The notes beneath the pieces are model-generated. The model was not told the origin of the DNA and did not search any database. It saw only the letters and a program-made list of their open reading frames with translations. A stretch of 44,495 nt of DNA from the NCBI GenBank assembly GCA_947632055.1, contig CANRNS010000007.1, positions 1 through 44,495 on the forward strand, written 5' to 3'. Shown piece by piece: positions 7,425 through 14,653 of this stretch (position 1 is its first letter; each line of letters begins with the position of its first letter). This DNA is from an uncultured Akkermansia sp. Lineage in GTDB: Bacteria > Verrucomicrobiota > Verrucomicrobiia > Verrucomicrobiales > Akkermansiaceae. Position numbers and translations under genes: made by a program.

Positions 7425-8273
7425 ATGGCCAACTTCTTCAACAAACTTGTCGATAAACTACTCGGCGAACCCGTCATCGATTGGGATGCACTGGAGGCCG
7501 ATCTCATCTCGGCCGACATCGGCGCTGCACGCGTCGTGCGCATGCTCGGCGAACTGCAGGCACGAGATGAGCACGATGCCTGCGAAATTGTCGACTACAT
7601 CAAACAGCAACTGCGCTCCGCCTTCCCCGCCACCGCGCCTTCCCTCCCGGTTCCGCAAGACGGCCACCCCTGCATCATCTTGCTCATCGGAGTGAACGGC
7701 GCCGGCAAAACGACCACCTGCGCCAAATTAGCTCACCTGCTGCAAAAACGCGGGGAGAGCGTGCTCGTAGCAGCGGCGGATACCTTTCGAGCGGCTGCCG
7801 TCGAGCAATTGGAGCGTTGGACCACGCGTCTCGGCATTCCCCTCTACAAAGGGCAGCCCAACCAGGATCCCGCCTCCGTTTGCTACGAAGCGCATACCCG
7901 CGCCCTGGCTGAGAACGTGCATTACCTCATCTGCGACACGGCGGGACGCCTGCACACGCGCCACAATCTCATGGAAGAGTTGGCTAAAATCCACCGCTCC
8001 CTCGCCAAACAGGATCCTGCCGCCTCACAAACCTGCTATCTCGTGGTGGATGCCACGACAGGCGGCAACGCTCTCCTGCAAGCACGCGAGTTCCACAAGG
8101 CGGCTGCCGTTACCGGTCTCATCATCACCAAACTGGACGGCTCGGGCAAGGGGGGCGTGGCTGTCGCCGTGCAGGATGAACTGGGAATTTCCCCTGTATT
8201 TGTGGGCACCGGAGAGGGGGAGGACGATTTGCGTTTCTTTGATGCGCAGAGCTACGTGGACACCCTGCTCTGA
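7425..8273 (+). CDS. ftsY: Signal recognition particle receptor FtsY
   Basis: FtsY is the SRP-receptor GTPase that brings ribosome-nascent-chain-SRP complexes to the inner membrane. It has a short N domain (residues 1-75) and a complete G domain: GVNGAGKTTT (about 89-98), AADTFRAAAVEQLERW, CDTAGR (about 170-175), VVDATTGGNA and TKLDGSGKGG (about 235-244), with the C-terminal GEGEDDLRFFD motif. The acidic A domain of E. coli FtsY is missing, as in many bacteria, so the 282-residue length is normal. No Shine-Dalgarno is evident at the ATG; it lies 15 nt downstream of nusB and is probably cotranscribed. Confidence 0.95.
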   Translation: MANFFNKLVDKLLGEPVIDWDALEADLISADIGAARVVRMLGELQARDEHDACEIVDYIKQQLRSAFPATAPSLPVPQDGHPCIILLIGVNGAGKTTTCAKLAHLLQKRGESVLVAAADTFRAAAVEQLERWTTRLGIPLYKGQPNQDPASVCYEAHTRALAENVHYLICDTAGRLHTRHNLMEELAKIHRSLAKQDPAASQTCYLVVDATTGGNALLQAREFHKAAAVTGLIITKLDGSGKGGVAVAVQDELGISPVFVGTGEGEDDLRFFDAQSYVDTLL

Positions 8274-8296
8274 GACCGCCGCGATTATTTGCCGCC

Positions 8297-9378
8297 ATGC
8301 CGACTGTTCTGCCCATTCTCAGCGGATACACGCGCACCGAGTTGTCAGCCGCCCTGGCCGAGCTGGGAGACAATCGCTCATTCCGCGCAACTCAAGTCAT
8401 GGAATGGATTTGGGAGAAACGGGCGACGAGCTTTGAGCAGATGAGCAACCTGCCCCCCGCCCTGCGCGCTGAACTCGCCAAACGCTACACCTTGCGCCCG
8501 CTGACTATCGTCCGGCGTTCACAATCCGGCGCGGGCAGCACGTGCAAACTGCTCTGCCAAATGCAGGACGGCGAGTTAATGGAGATGGTGCTCATCCCCG
8601 CCGCTGAAGGCCGCGCAGGCACGCGCAGCAGTCGCCTTACCCTCTGCGTATCTTCGCAGGTAGGCTGCGCTTTTGGTTGCAAATTCTGCGCCAGCGGGCT
8701 GCACGGCTTCAAGCGCAACCTTTCCACCGGTGAAATCATCGGACAAATCTTTGCCGCAGAACATGAAAGCGGGCAACGCGTGGATAACCTCGTTTTCATG
8801 GGCATGGGCGAACCTCTTGCCAACACCGATCACTTGCTGCCGGCCCTGCGCCTCATCACCGATCGGCAAGCTCTGGGTCTCAGCCCGCGCCACATCACCA
8901 TTTCCACCTCGGGCAATGTGCCGGGGTTGAACAAATTGATCGCAAGCGGCATCCCGGTGCGACTGGCCGTCTCCCTGCACGGGGCAACGGATGACGTGCG
9001 CTCGCGGATCATGCCGGTCAACCAGCGTTGGCCGCTCGCCGAACTCATCCCCGCCTTGGAGGCTTGGCAAGCCAACTCCAAGCACATGCTCACGTTCGAA
9101 TACATCCTGATCTCCGGCGTCAACGACGCAACGCAGCACGCGCAGGCTCTCGGCGCGCTCGCAAAAAATTGCACGCCAAGGTCAATCTCATCCCCTACAA
9201 CCCCGTGCAGGGGCTGGAGTGGCAGAGACCGACAGAAGCCGCCTGCCACGCGTTCCAGCGTTCTCTCCTCGCCCTGCATATCCCCACCACGATGCGCTAC
9301 GAAAAAGGCGCAGACATCAACGCCGCATGCGGACAACTCCGCCTGCAACACAGCAAAGAAACTCATCCGCCGGGTTGA
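8297..9378 (+). CDS. rlmN: 23S rRNA (A2503-C2)/tRNA methyltransferase RlmN, with a frameshift at an A6 run
   Basis: RlmN is a radical SAM enzyme that methylates A2503 of 23S rRNA and A37 of some tRNAs. The first 290 codons are normal, with the CAFGCKFC cluster motif (Cys124, 128, 131), MGMGEPLAN, SGNVPGLNKL and VSLHGATDD. At AAAAAA 9163-9168 the frame leaves the family: it continues to 9505 with an unrelated Ser/Pro-rich tail. The true C-terminus is in the next frame (KKLHAKVNLIPYNPVQG, then GADINAACGQLRL) and stops at 9376-9378. That part holds the second catalytic Cys of the GADI.AACGQL motif, so the unshifted 402-residue product should be inactive. One extra A, or a -1 slip on A AAA AAT, restores the whole enzyme. 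The coordinates given are those of the restored gene. It ends the ribH operon, 23 nt after ftsY. Confidence 0.88.
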
Positions 9379-9396
9379 CGCCCTGCTTGACTTTCC

Positions 9397-9418
9397 GAAC
9401 CCTCGGGGGCTTTTTACG
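9397..9418 (+). terminator. Possible terminator after rlmN
   Basis: A short GC-rich hairpin candidate (CCGA...TCGGGGGC) is followed by TTTTT, 19 nt after the restored rlmN stop. The stem is only about 4 bp, so this is weak. Confidence 0.3.
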
Positions 9419-9537
9419 ATTTGGGAAGTGAGTGCGCTGCGCGAGAAAGGCGGAGTGAAAGCGTTATCTTTTTGTGCGAATGTTCTATCGCATTTCACCT
9501 TGTGATCTGCAATTTTTGTCGGTTTTCAAAAATGAGC

Positions 9538-9565
9538 TTGACATAGCGCAGCAATCTCTTATACT
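9538..9565 (+). promoter_or_regulatory. Promoter of the small secreted protein gene
   Basis: TTGACA at 9538-9543, 16 nt, TATACT at 9560-9565. Transcription would start about 10 nt before the ATG at 9583. Confidence 0.7.
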
Positions 9566-9582
9566 GCGAATAACCTGTCATC

Positions 9583-9918
9583 ATGAAAAAGATCCTCATC
9601 CCCGCTCTTATGATTGCAGCCACGGCACCCACCTTGGTCGCGGCGCCGGACATGACGCCTGATGACGTATCAGAGGATACGCTCAGGGATATGGCAACCG
9701 ATCGGCAAAAGGCCAGTATGGAATCCCACGACAAAGCAACGGCCAAAGCTGAGGAAGAGCGCGAAAAAGCCATTAAGGAGGCCAAGGAAGTGACGGAACG
9801 AAATGATGCAGGGCTGAAGAAAACCATTCAGAAGCGGCATCTCAACAGCATGCTGCCTCCCTGTGATCGCGAGCCGGAGTCTCCCAGGGAGCCGGGTGAT
9901 TACCACATCCGCTACTGA
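9583..9918 (+). CDS. Small exported coiled-coil protein, function unknown
   Basis: This 111-residue protein has a clear signal peptide (MKKILIPALMIAATAPTLVA, cleavage probably after VAA near residue 21). It is followed by an acidic stretch and a strongly charged helix (about residues 45-85, rich in Lys, Glu and Ala) that should form a coiled coil. The C-terminus (PPCDREPESPREPGDYHIRY) is Pro-rich with a single Cys. There is no lipobox, so it is expected in the periplasm. I know of no family for it. It has its own good promoter and is followed by a hairpin terminator, so it is a monocistronic unit. The Shine-Dalgarno is weak. Confidence 0.75.
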   Translation: MKKILIPALMIAATAPTLVAAPDMTPDDVSEDTLRDMATDRQKASMESHDKATAKAEEEREKAIKEAKEVTERNDAGLKKTIQKRHLNSMLPPCDREPESPREPGDYHIRY

Positions 9919-9941
9919 CCTTCGCATCCATCGGAATTGAC

Positions 9942-9972
9942 ATGCGCGCCCCAACCGGACGCGCATTTTTTT
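9942..9972 (+). terminator. Rho-independent terminator of the small secreted protein gene
   Basis: ATGCGCG (9942-9948) pairs with CGCGCAT (9960-9966) around an 11-nt loop, followed by a seven-T run (9966-9972). It lies 24 nt after the stop. Confidence 0.75.
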
Positions 9973-9995
9973 GGCGAGGCATTTCGCGGAACAAG

Positions 9996-10688
9996 TCACA
10001 TCGGGCGGCAGACGAGTTCGACCGTGCCGTGCGGGCAGCGCGATTCACCGCCCACAAACCGCCAGCGCAAACGATGCTCCCCCGCTTCCAACTTCATCAG
10101 CGCCATAAGCTGCAGATTCCCGGCCTTCCCTGAACAACGCGGACAACACATCCCACGCAGCCCCTCGGCCACCAAACGGCCGCGTCCACAGTCATGCAAC
10201 TCGATCAGCAGCGCATAGACGCCCGCTTTGGCAGCGCACAAAACCACCTGCGAAACATACCCATCCCGCTCTTCCCGCCAAGGCATGGACAACGCCCCGC
10301 AGGGCGTAGGAGAAGAGGAAGGAAGAAGAGAACGTTCCGCCGGACGCATGGAACGGGATAAACGCAGACGTCTGGCTGCGGCAAGCAGCGTGCTGAACGT
10401 CACTCCGATGAACACAGCTACCCCAACGAGCAGCCAGACTTTCACCGCCTCGTACGCCCGCTCCTCATGTCCGGACACCATAGCCGTCAACACGCCCGCA
10501 CAAAATGCCAGCATGACCCACAGACCGAAGCGCACCCCCAACACCATGCTCGGAAACAGAATAAAAAGCGCTGCGTAGCGGGCAAAAAGACTCAGATGGA
10601 GCGGCGTGTTGCTCAGGAACTCCGCCATCGTGAGCCGCGCGTACATGCGCTCCAGAGTCGCCTGGTCGGTTCGGGCATCCAATCTCAT
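9996..10688 (-). CDS. Membrane protein with a Cys-rich C-terminal domain, function unknown
   Basis: The 230-residue product has three hydrophobic stretches in its first half (around LFARYAALFILFPSMVLGV, LWVMLAFCAGVLTAMVSG and VWLLVGVAVFIGVTFSTLLA, about residues 33-110). Next come a basic segment and a soluble domain. The latter contains GMCCPRCSG and a further CPHG near the end, which could bind zinc. No family is recognised. Its ATG overlaps the stop of the mutarotase gene (ATGA at 10685-10688), so the two are translationally coupled and served by the promoter at 11531-11560. The frame is clean and composition matches the neighbours, so it is probably a real gene. Confidence 0.65.
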   Translation of the reverse strand: MRLDARTDQATLERMYARLTMAEFLSNTPLHLSLFARYAALFILFPSMVLGVRFGLWVMLAFCAGVLTAMVSGHEERAYEAVKVWLLVGVAVFIGVTFSTLLAAARRLRLSRSMRPAERSLLPSSSPTPCGALSMPWREERDGYVSQVVLCAAKAGVYALLIELHDCGRGRLVAEGLRGMCCPRCSGKAGNLQLMALMKLEAGEHRLRWRFVGGESRCPHGTVELVCRPM

Positions 10689-11524
10689 AGCGCGTAAACG
10701 CTCACGACCATGCGCAGCTCATGGCTCTCCCCGGCGTGCAAAACCAGTTGTTCAGCAGGCGTCACGGCTGCTTCCACCGCCAAAAAGGAATGACTCGACC
10801 CCGGCTCTACATCGGCCATGCCCGCCGCGCCCTCTTCCCCGGGATTCCACACCACACAGGAAGCCGAACCGCGACGGTTTATCCGCAGGCAACGCCCCCA
10901 CGCCTCGTCTCGAATACTTATCTCGCGTTCAGCGGGCACGGGGCAGTAGATGCGGTCGATATGCCCGACAGGCGTCAGCGGAGTCTCGCTATGCGGCGCC
11001 GCATCGGCGGCGTATTCCGTGAATGGGATGTCTTCCAGCCCGGTGACGCTCACGCGCTCATAATCACTCACCGCAAAATAGGAATGCAAAGCCGCGGAGA
11101 ATGCCATGTCCGTCGGCGTTGGCAGCGTGCGCAAAACTATCTCGAGCGCATCGCGGCGCATGTGCAGCTCATACTCGGCCGCCGGTTGTCCCGGCAAATG
11201 CAGCGCATACGCCAAACGCACCTCTCCCTGCGCCGATTCCTCGCCATGCACAAATTGCCACATGCTGATGCGAGCGAGACCGTGCGAGGGATTGCTTTTG
11301 GGTTCAACCGGGCACTTGCCAAACCACGGCCAGCAAATAGGAATGCCCCCGCGCAAAGCCTTGCCCTCGGCATACACGGCTGTCCCGCTCATGTAGAACA
11401 CCGGCTTGCCGCCACTCGGCGTCCATCCCAACACATGCGCCCCGTACTGCGACACCTCCAACGTGCCCAACGGCGTCTCCGCCCGCTGCACCGGAAAACC
11501 ATGGCGTGTTTCTGTCGTTATCAC
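10685..11524 (-). CDS. D-hexose-6-phosphate mutarotase (YeaD-type aldose 1-epimerase)
   Basis: This enzyme interconverts alpha and beta anomers of hexose 6-phosphates. It has the galactose-mutarotase-like beta-sandwich signatures of YeaD proteins: QYGAHVLGWTP, GKALRGGIPICWPWFGKCP (the phosphosugar-type RGGIPICWPWFG), SHGLARISMWQF with a catalytic His, and FSAALHSYFAVSD with a second conserved His. The reading frame is open to 11560, but that part overlaps the promoter. I chose the GTG at 11524, giving about 279 residues, because it lies exactly 6 nt after the -10 box and the family homology begins a few codons later. This predicts a leaderless message. The downstream membrane protein is coupled to it. 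Confidence 0.82.
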   Translation of the reverse strand: MITTETRHGFPVQRAETPLGTLEVSQYGAHVLGWTPSGGKPVFYMSGTAVYAEGKALRGGIPICWPWFGKCPVEPKSNPSHGLARISMWQFVHGEESAQGEVRLAYALHLPGQPAAEYELHMRRDALEIVLRTLPTPTDMAFSAALHSYFAVSDYERVSVTGLEDIPFTEYAADAAPHSETPLTPVGHIDRIYCPVPAEREISIRDEAWGRCLRINRRGSASCVVWNPGEEGAAGMADVEPGSSHSFLAVEAAVTPAEQLVLHAGESHELRMVVSVYAL

Positions 11525-11530
11525 GCCGTC

Positions 11531-11560
11531 ATGATACCGCATCGCCCGACAAATTGTCAA
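11531..11560 (-). promoter_or_regulatory. Promoter of the mutarotase gene, leaderless type
   Basis: On the minus strand TTGACA (11555-11560), 18 nt, TATCAT (11531-11536). The start codon follows after 6 nt. About 38 bp here are nearly identical to the lpxK promoter at 19924-19953, including flanking bases outside the boxes. Confidence 0.72.
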
Positions 11561-11574
11561 GTTTACCCTCGGGG

Positions 11575-11660
11575 CAAATCATGATGATGGCTCTAAAGCA
11601 CCCCTGCATGCGTTCATAATTCGAATAAATCTACGCAAAGAACACATTATCAATAAATAA
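11575..11660 (+). repeat. Dispersed ~95-bp repeat, copy 2
   Basis: Related to 5734-5829, with the inverted repeat less perfect (AATCATGA with TCATAATT). It fills most of the gap between the mutarotase promoter and the DciA-type gene. Confidence 0.55.
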
Positions 11661-11704
11661 AAATTGCACATATCAATCGCATGTCCTCATACGGTTGCTC
11701 CGGG

Positions 11705-12241
11705 TCATTTGCTGCGCACATTGACAGAGCGCACGCAATTTTCGCCCATCGCTTCGTTGAGCGTGCGGATAAGCCCCTGACGTTGGCGGCGCAGCTCGAA
11801 GCGCACGGTGGGATGCGGCGCGCGGATGGTAGCGCATCCATCGCGCAGGGATACCAGCGTGGACTGCGATGCCACAAAGTCTCCCATGGCCCGCTGCCAC
11901 ACTCCCGCCAAAAACTCCGGCGCAAACTCTGCCTCCTGCAAATCCAGCCGACTCACCACCTCCGTGAGAACAGATGTGATGTCGCGCATGTTCGCTCCGG
12001 TGGACAGCGGAGCAACATCCCCGTACATATCCGCCTCAACCTGGCGTTTCATGCCGTCGCGGCGGGTGGAGTGGCGCACCGGGCGCAGCGTGTCGTCCGG
12101 GTAGCGCACCATGTTGTAGCGCGGGGATCTGGCAGGTGGGGGGGGCGGGGTCTGCGGCTCAGTCGATGCGGCGCGGCGCCTGCGGCCGGTGGATGAAACA
12201 CGGCGGCGGCGCGGCGCGGGGGACTGGTTTTCGCGGGGCAT
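11705..12241 (-). CDS. DciA/DUF721-type protein, predicted helicase loader
   Basis: The C-terminal part (about 95 residues) matches DUF721/DciA: FLAGVWQRAMGDFVASQST, then LRDGCATIRAPHPTVRFELRR, then LIRTLNEAMGENCVRSVNV. DciA proteins help load the replicative helicase DnaB in bacteria that lack DnaC. The N-terminal half is a disordered, Arg- and Pro-rich tail (PRRRRVSSTGRRRRAAST, then PPPPPARSP), which could bind DNA. The frame is open to 12286, but the first 15 codons run through a hairpin (12257-12282). I therefore chose the ATG at 12241, for a 178-residue product. The assignment is by motif only. Confidence 0.65.
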   Translation of the reverse strand: MPRENQSPAPRRRRVSSTGRRRRAASTEPQTPPPPPARSPRYNMVRYPDDTLRPVRHSTRRDGMKRQVEADMYGDVAPLSTGANMRDITSVLTEVVSRLDLQEAEFAPEFLAGVWQRAMGDFVASQSTLVSLRDGCATIRAPHPTVRFELRRQRQGLIRTLNEAMGENCVRSVNVRSK

Positions 12242-12256
12242 GCGGATAACGAGAGA

Positions 12257-12282
12257 CCCCGGGCGGCAAAAGCCCCCCGAGG
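12257..12282 (-). terminator. GC-rich hairpin after the ferredoxin gene, possible terminator
   Basis: An 11-bp near-complete stem with a four-base loop lies 22 nt after the ferredoxin stop. It has no T tract behind it, so termination here is uncertain. It also argues against a DciA start upstream of 12241. Confidence 0.4.
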
Positions 12283-12304
12283 TCATGCCACTTGATAAGT
12301 TAGA

Positions 12305-12538
12305 TTACTCGCCATCATCGCCGATCGCCTGGACGGGGCATCCCTCCAAAGCCTCGGTGCAGGTGGCCGTTTCGTCATCGGTGCCGGGTTGCTTTTTCAC
12401 GTATGAAACACCTTCGTCATCATCGCGTGCAAAAAAGTCCGGCGCAGATTCACGGCACAGGTCGCAATCGATGCAACTGCTGTCGACATAGAACTTGCCG
12501 GGTACGTTTTTCTCATTTTTTTCGTTTGGATCAGCCAT
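12305..12538 (-). CDS. Single-cluster 4Fe-4S ferredoxin
   Basis: This 77-residue acidic electron carrier has the CIDCDLC motif (Cys22, 25, 28) and a distant GCPVQAI (Cys67). This is the ligand set of a one-cluster [4Fe-4S] ferredoxin. Cys60 is extra and could form a disulfide, as in some thermophile ferredoxins, or act as an alternative ligand. The second cluster of 2[4Fe-4S] ferredoxins is absent. It is divergent from lnt across a 104-nt gap. On the minus strand TTGGCA and TATCTG, 16 nt apart, could be its promoter. The redox partner is not evident from the neighbours. Confidence 0.85.
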   Translation of the reverse strand: MADPNEKNEKNVPGKFYVDSSCIDCDLCRESAPDFFARDDDEGVSYVKKQPGTDDETATCTEALEGCPVQAIGDDGE

Positions 12539-12607
12539 AATGTGCAGGGCTCATCTCGGCCCGCAGATATTCTTTCCGATTTTTTTGCCAAATGCAACCC
12601 TTTTTTG

Positions 12608-12636
12608 TTGCAAGATAGGTTTTTTCACGGCAGAAT
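12608..12636 (+). promoter_or_regulatory. Promoter of lnt, leaderless type
   Basis: TTGCAA (12608-12613), 17 nt, CAGAAT (12631-12636), then 6 nt and the ATG at 12643. A small inverted repeat, TGCAAC (12593-12598) with GTTGCA (12607-12612), overlaps the -35 box and could be an operator. Confidence 0.5.
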
Positions 12637-12642
12637 GTGGAC

Positions 12643-14559
12643 ATGAACGCGCGGCGGCAGGAGCAGGTAGACCCTCCAACATCTTCAGTTTCCATCATCC
12701 CCGCTACCACATGCCGGACTTGGTGGATCGATGCGCTCATTGCCCTGACAGGTGGAGTTGTCATGGCTTTCGCTTTCCCGCCGTACGACTGGGGCAACCT
12801 GGTGTGGGTAGCACTGCTGCCCTTGCTCAGTGTGCTTTGGCGGGGGAAAATCGGGTGGAAGCGCGGTTTTGCCATGGGGTGGCTGTACGGCATGGGCTGG
12901 TATGGGGTAAGTTTTTGGTGGATTCACGAGGTGGGGTATGTCTTTGGCATTCCCCAAGCGCTATTCATGGCCGTGGCGTATGTGCCGCTGATGGCGGTGT
13001 ATGCCTGCCTGCCGGGACTGTGGGCGAGCTTGGCCGGCACGCTTCTGCGCCCGCGCTTGGCTCCCGCTCCCATCGACAACGCCGCCCCGCAACCCGAACG
13101 CAAGAAAAAGTGGGCCGACTGGGCGGGAGCGGATCTGCGTTCCACCCTCCGCTGCTCCATCGGATTGGGCGCCCTCTGGGTGTGCATCGAGTGGCTCCGC
13201 GCGCACGGCACCCTGGGCTTCAGCTGGAACAGCCTCGGCTCCGCCCTGTACGGCGGTCTCTCTTTCGTCCAGTGGGCGGAGTTTGTCGGCAGCTCGGCTC
13301 TCTCCTTCATCCCCGTGGCCACCTCGGTCATCATCTGGTGCGCCGTGCGACGCACGGTGATGCACTTCAAGGGCGCCGGGATCGGATGTCGTCCCTGGGA
13401 CTTTTACGGAGCGGTGATCATGCTCTTCATGCTATTCAGCGGCGGGCTGTGGATGGCGCGGCAATACGCGCCCAACACGATGCTGCGGCGACCGGAAGTT
13501 CTCCCCCTGCCCGTGCTTGCCGTGCAGATCAACAAGGACCAAACGGAGCACATCACCGAACCACGCTCCCCCGGTCAATACCGCCTCTACTTGGACTCCA
13601 CCGTGCAGGCTATCGATGAGATCGCGCGCGACACCATGCGCCGGGCCCAACAGAACGAAGACATCGGCCTTACCCTGCAACTGCCCGTGTGGGTGGTCTG
13701 GCCGGAAAGCGCCCTGCCTTTCCCCTTCCTGCGGCGGGAAGACACCTTGCAGCGTCTGCCCGACCGCATGAACGAGCAATACTTGCTCACAGGCGATGCC
13801 CTCCCATTGGCGCGCCAGCGCGTGCGAGAGCTGGGCGGGCAGGATTTCGTCCTTTTTACGGGGGTGGATGAGATCCTGCTGCAAATTGAAGGCGACGAGC
13901 TGCGCTACAGAGGCCTGCTCAATTCGCTGGCTTGCATACCAAACGGCTTCGAGAGCATCCGCACAGCTTCCAAGCAGCACCTCATGCCCTTCGGCGAGTA
14001 CATCCCCCTGGCGCAGGACGTCCAATGGATCGGCGAAGCCTACTCGCGCATCACCGGCACCCAGGTGGGCGAGGGAATTCGCCCCGGTCGCGGCACAGAA
14101 CCCATCCCCACGCCCCTGCCCGGTACGCAACAGACAATCGGGGTCATCCCGGCGGTGTGCTACGAGGACACCGTGGGCGACCTGCTGCGTCTCTTTGCGC
14201 GTCCCGGAGCTCAGGTCATCGTCAATGTCACCAATGACGGCTGGTTTCGGGAGTCCGCCTGCGGGGTGCAGCAAGCGCGCGCTGCCGCCCTGCGCTGCAT
14301 CGAACTGCGCCGTTCCATGGTGCGCGCCGCCAACATGGGAGTGTGCTGCTCGATCGCGCCAAACGGTGGGGTCATCCACGCGTTGCTGAAAGGCGATGGC
14401 GCCCCGCACCTGCCGGGTTCCAGCTACGCGGTTCTTCCGGTGGACACGCGGGCCGGTCTCACCCTCTACGCACGCTTCGGCGACTGGGCCGTCGGGCTCT
14501 GTGCGCTGCTGGTCCTGCTAGCCGCGCTGCTTCCCCGGCTGAGACGGCACGAGGTGTAA
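12643..14559 (+). CDS. lnt: Apolipoprotein N-acyltransferase
   Basis: Lnt adds the third acyl chain to lipoproteins in the inner membrane. The first part has several hydrophobic segments, including IDALIALTGGVVMAFAFPPYDWGNLVWVALLPLL and FDYGAVIMLF-like stretches up to about residue 275. The periplasmic nitrilase domain carries the catalytic triad: Glu in WPESALPFPF, Lys in KQHLMPFGEY and Cys in VCYEDTVGDL. The NVTNDGWF and RRSMVRAANMGVC motifs follow. A final membrane helix (WAVGLCALLVLLAALLP) closes it. At about 640 residues it is longer than E. coli Lnt (512), with extra sequence in the linker regions. GTG at 12637 is an alternative start; I prefer ATG 12643, 6 nt after the -10 box. Confidence 0.93.
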   Translation: MNARRQEQVDPPTSSVSIIPATTCRTWWIDALIALTGGVVMAFAFPPYDWGNLVWVALLPLLSVLWRGKIGWKRGFAMGWLYGMGWYGVSFWWIHEVGYVFGIPQALFMAVAYVPLMAVYACLPGLWASLAGTLLRPRLAPAPIDNAAPQPERKKKWADWAGADLRSTLRCSIGLGALWVCIEWLRAHGTLGFSWNSLGSALYGGLSFVQWAEFVGSSALSFIPVATSVIIWCAVRRTVMHFKGAGIGCRPWDFYGAVIMLFMLFSGGLWMARQYAPNTMLRRPEVLPLPVLAVQINKDQTEHITEPRSPGQYRLYLDSTVQAIDEIARDTMRRAQQNEDIGLTLQLPVWVVWPESALPFPFLRREDTLQRLPDRMNEQYLLTGDALPLARQRVRELGGQDFVLFTGVDEILLQIEGDELRYRGLLNSLACIPNGFESIRTASKQHLMPFGEYIPLAQDVQWIGEAYSRITGTQVGEGIRPGRGTEPIPTPLPGTQQTIGVIPAVCYEDTVGDLLRLFARPGAQVIVNVTNDGWFRESACGVQQARAAALRCIELRRSMVRAANMGVCCSIAPNGGVIHALLKGDGAPHLPGSSYAVLPVDTRAGLTLYARFGDWAVGLCALLVLLAALLPRLRRHEV

Positions 14560-14560
14560 C

Positions 14561-14591
14561 AAGTTGTTTACATGCTCATTGTAAACAACTT
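14561..14591. promoter_or_regulatory. Perfect 12-bp inverted repeat between lnt and ilvD
   Basis: AAGTTGTTTACA (14561-14572) and TGTAAACAACTT (14580-14591) flank a 7-nt loop, beginning 2 nt after the lnt stop. It is followed by ACATTTATTTT, not a clean T tract. It is either the lnt terminator or an operator for ilvD, whose -10 box is about 48 nt away. Confidence 0.6.
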
Positions 14592-14635
14592 ACATTTATT
14601 TTCCGAAAATTTTACTAGCAAAGCAGGCGGGTACG

Positions 14636-14644
14636 TGGTAGAAT
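14636..14644 (+). promoter_or_regulatory. Extended -10 promoter of ilvD
   Basis: TGG followed by TAGAAT forms an extended -10 box with no convincing -35. The ilvD ATG is 9 nt further on, so the leader would be only a few bases. Confidence 0.45.
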
Positions 14645-14653
14645 GACCGCGCT

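Noticed and set aside
9379..9505. Extra C-terminal tail of the unshifted rlmN frame
   Set aside because: It is read only because of the frameshift at 9163-9168; no RlmN has such a tail, and the true C-terminus is in the other frame.
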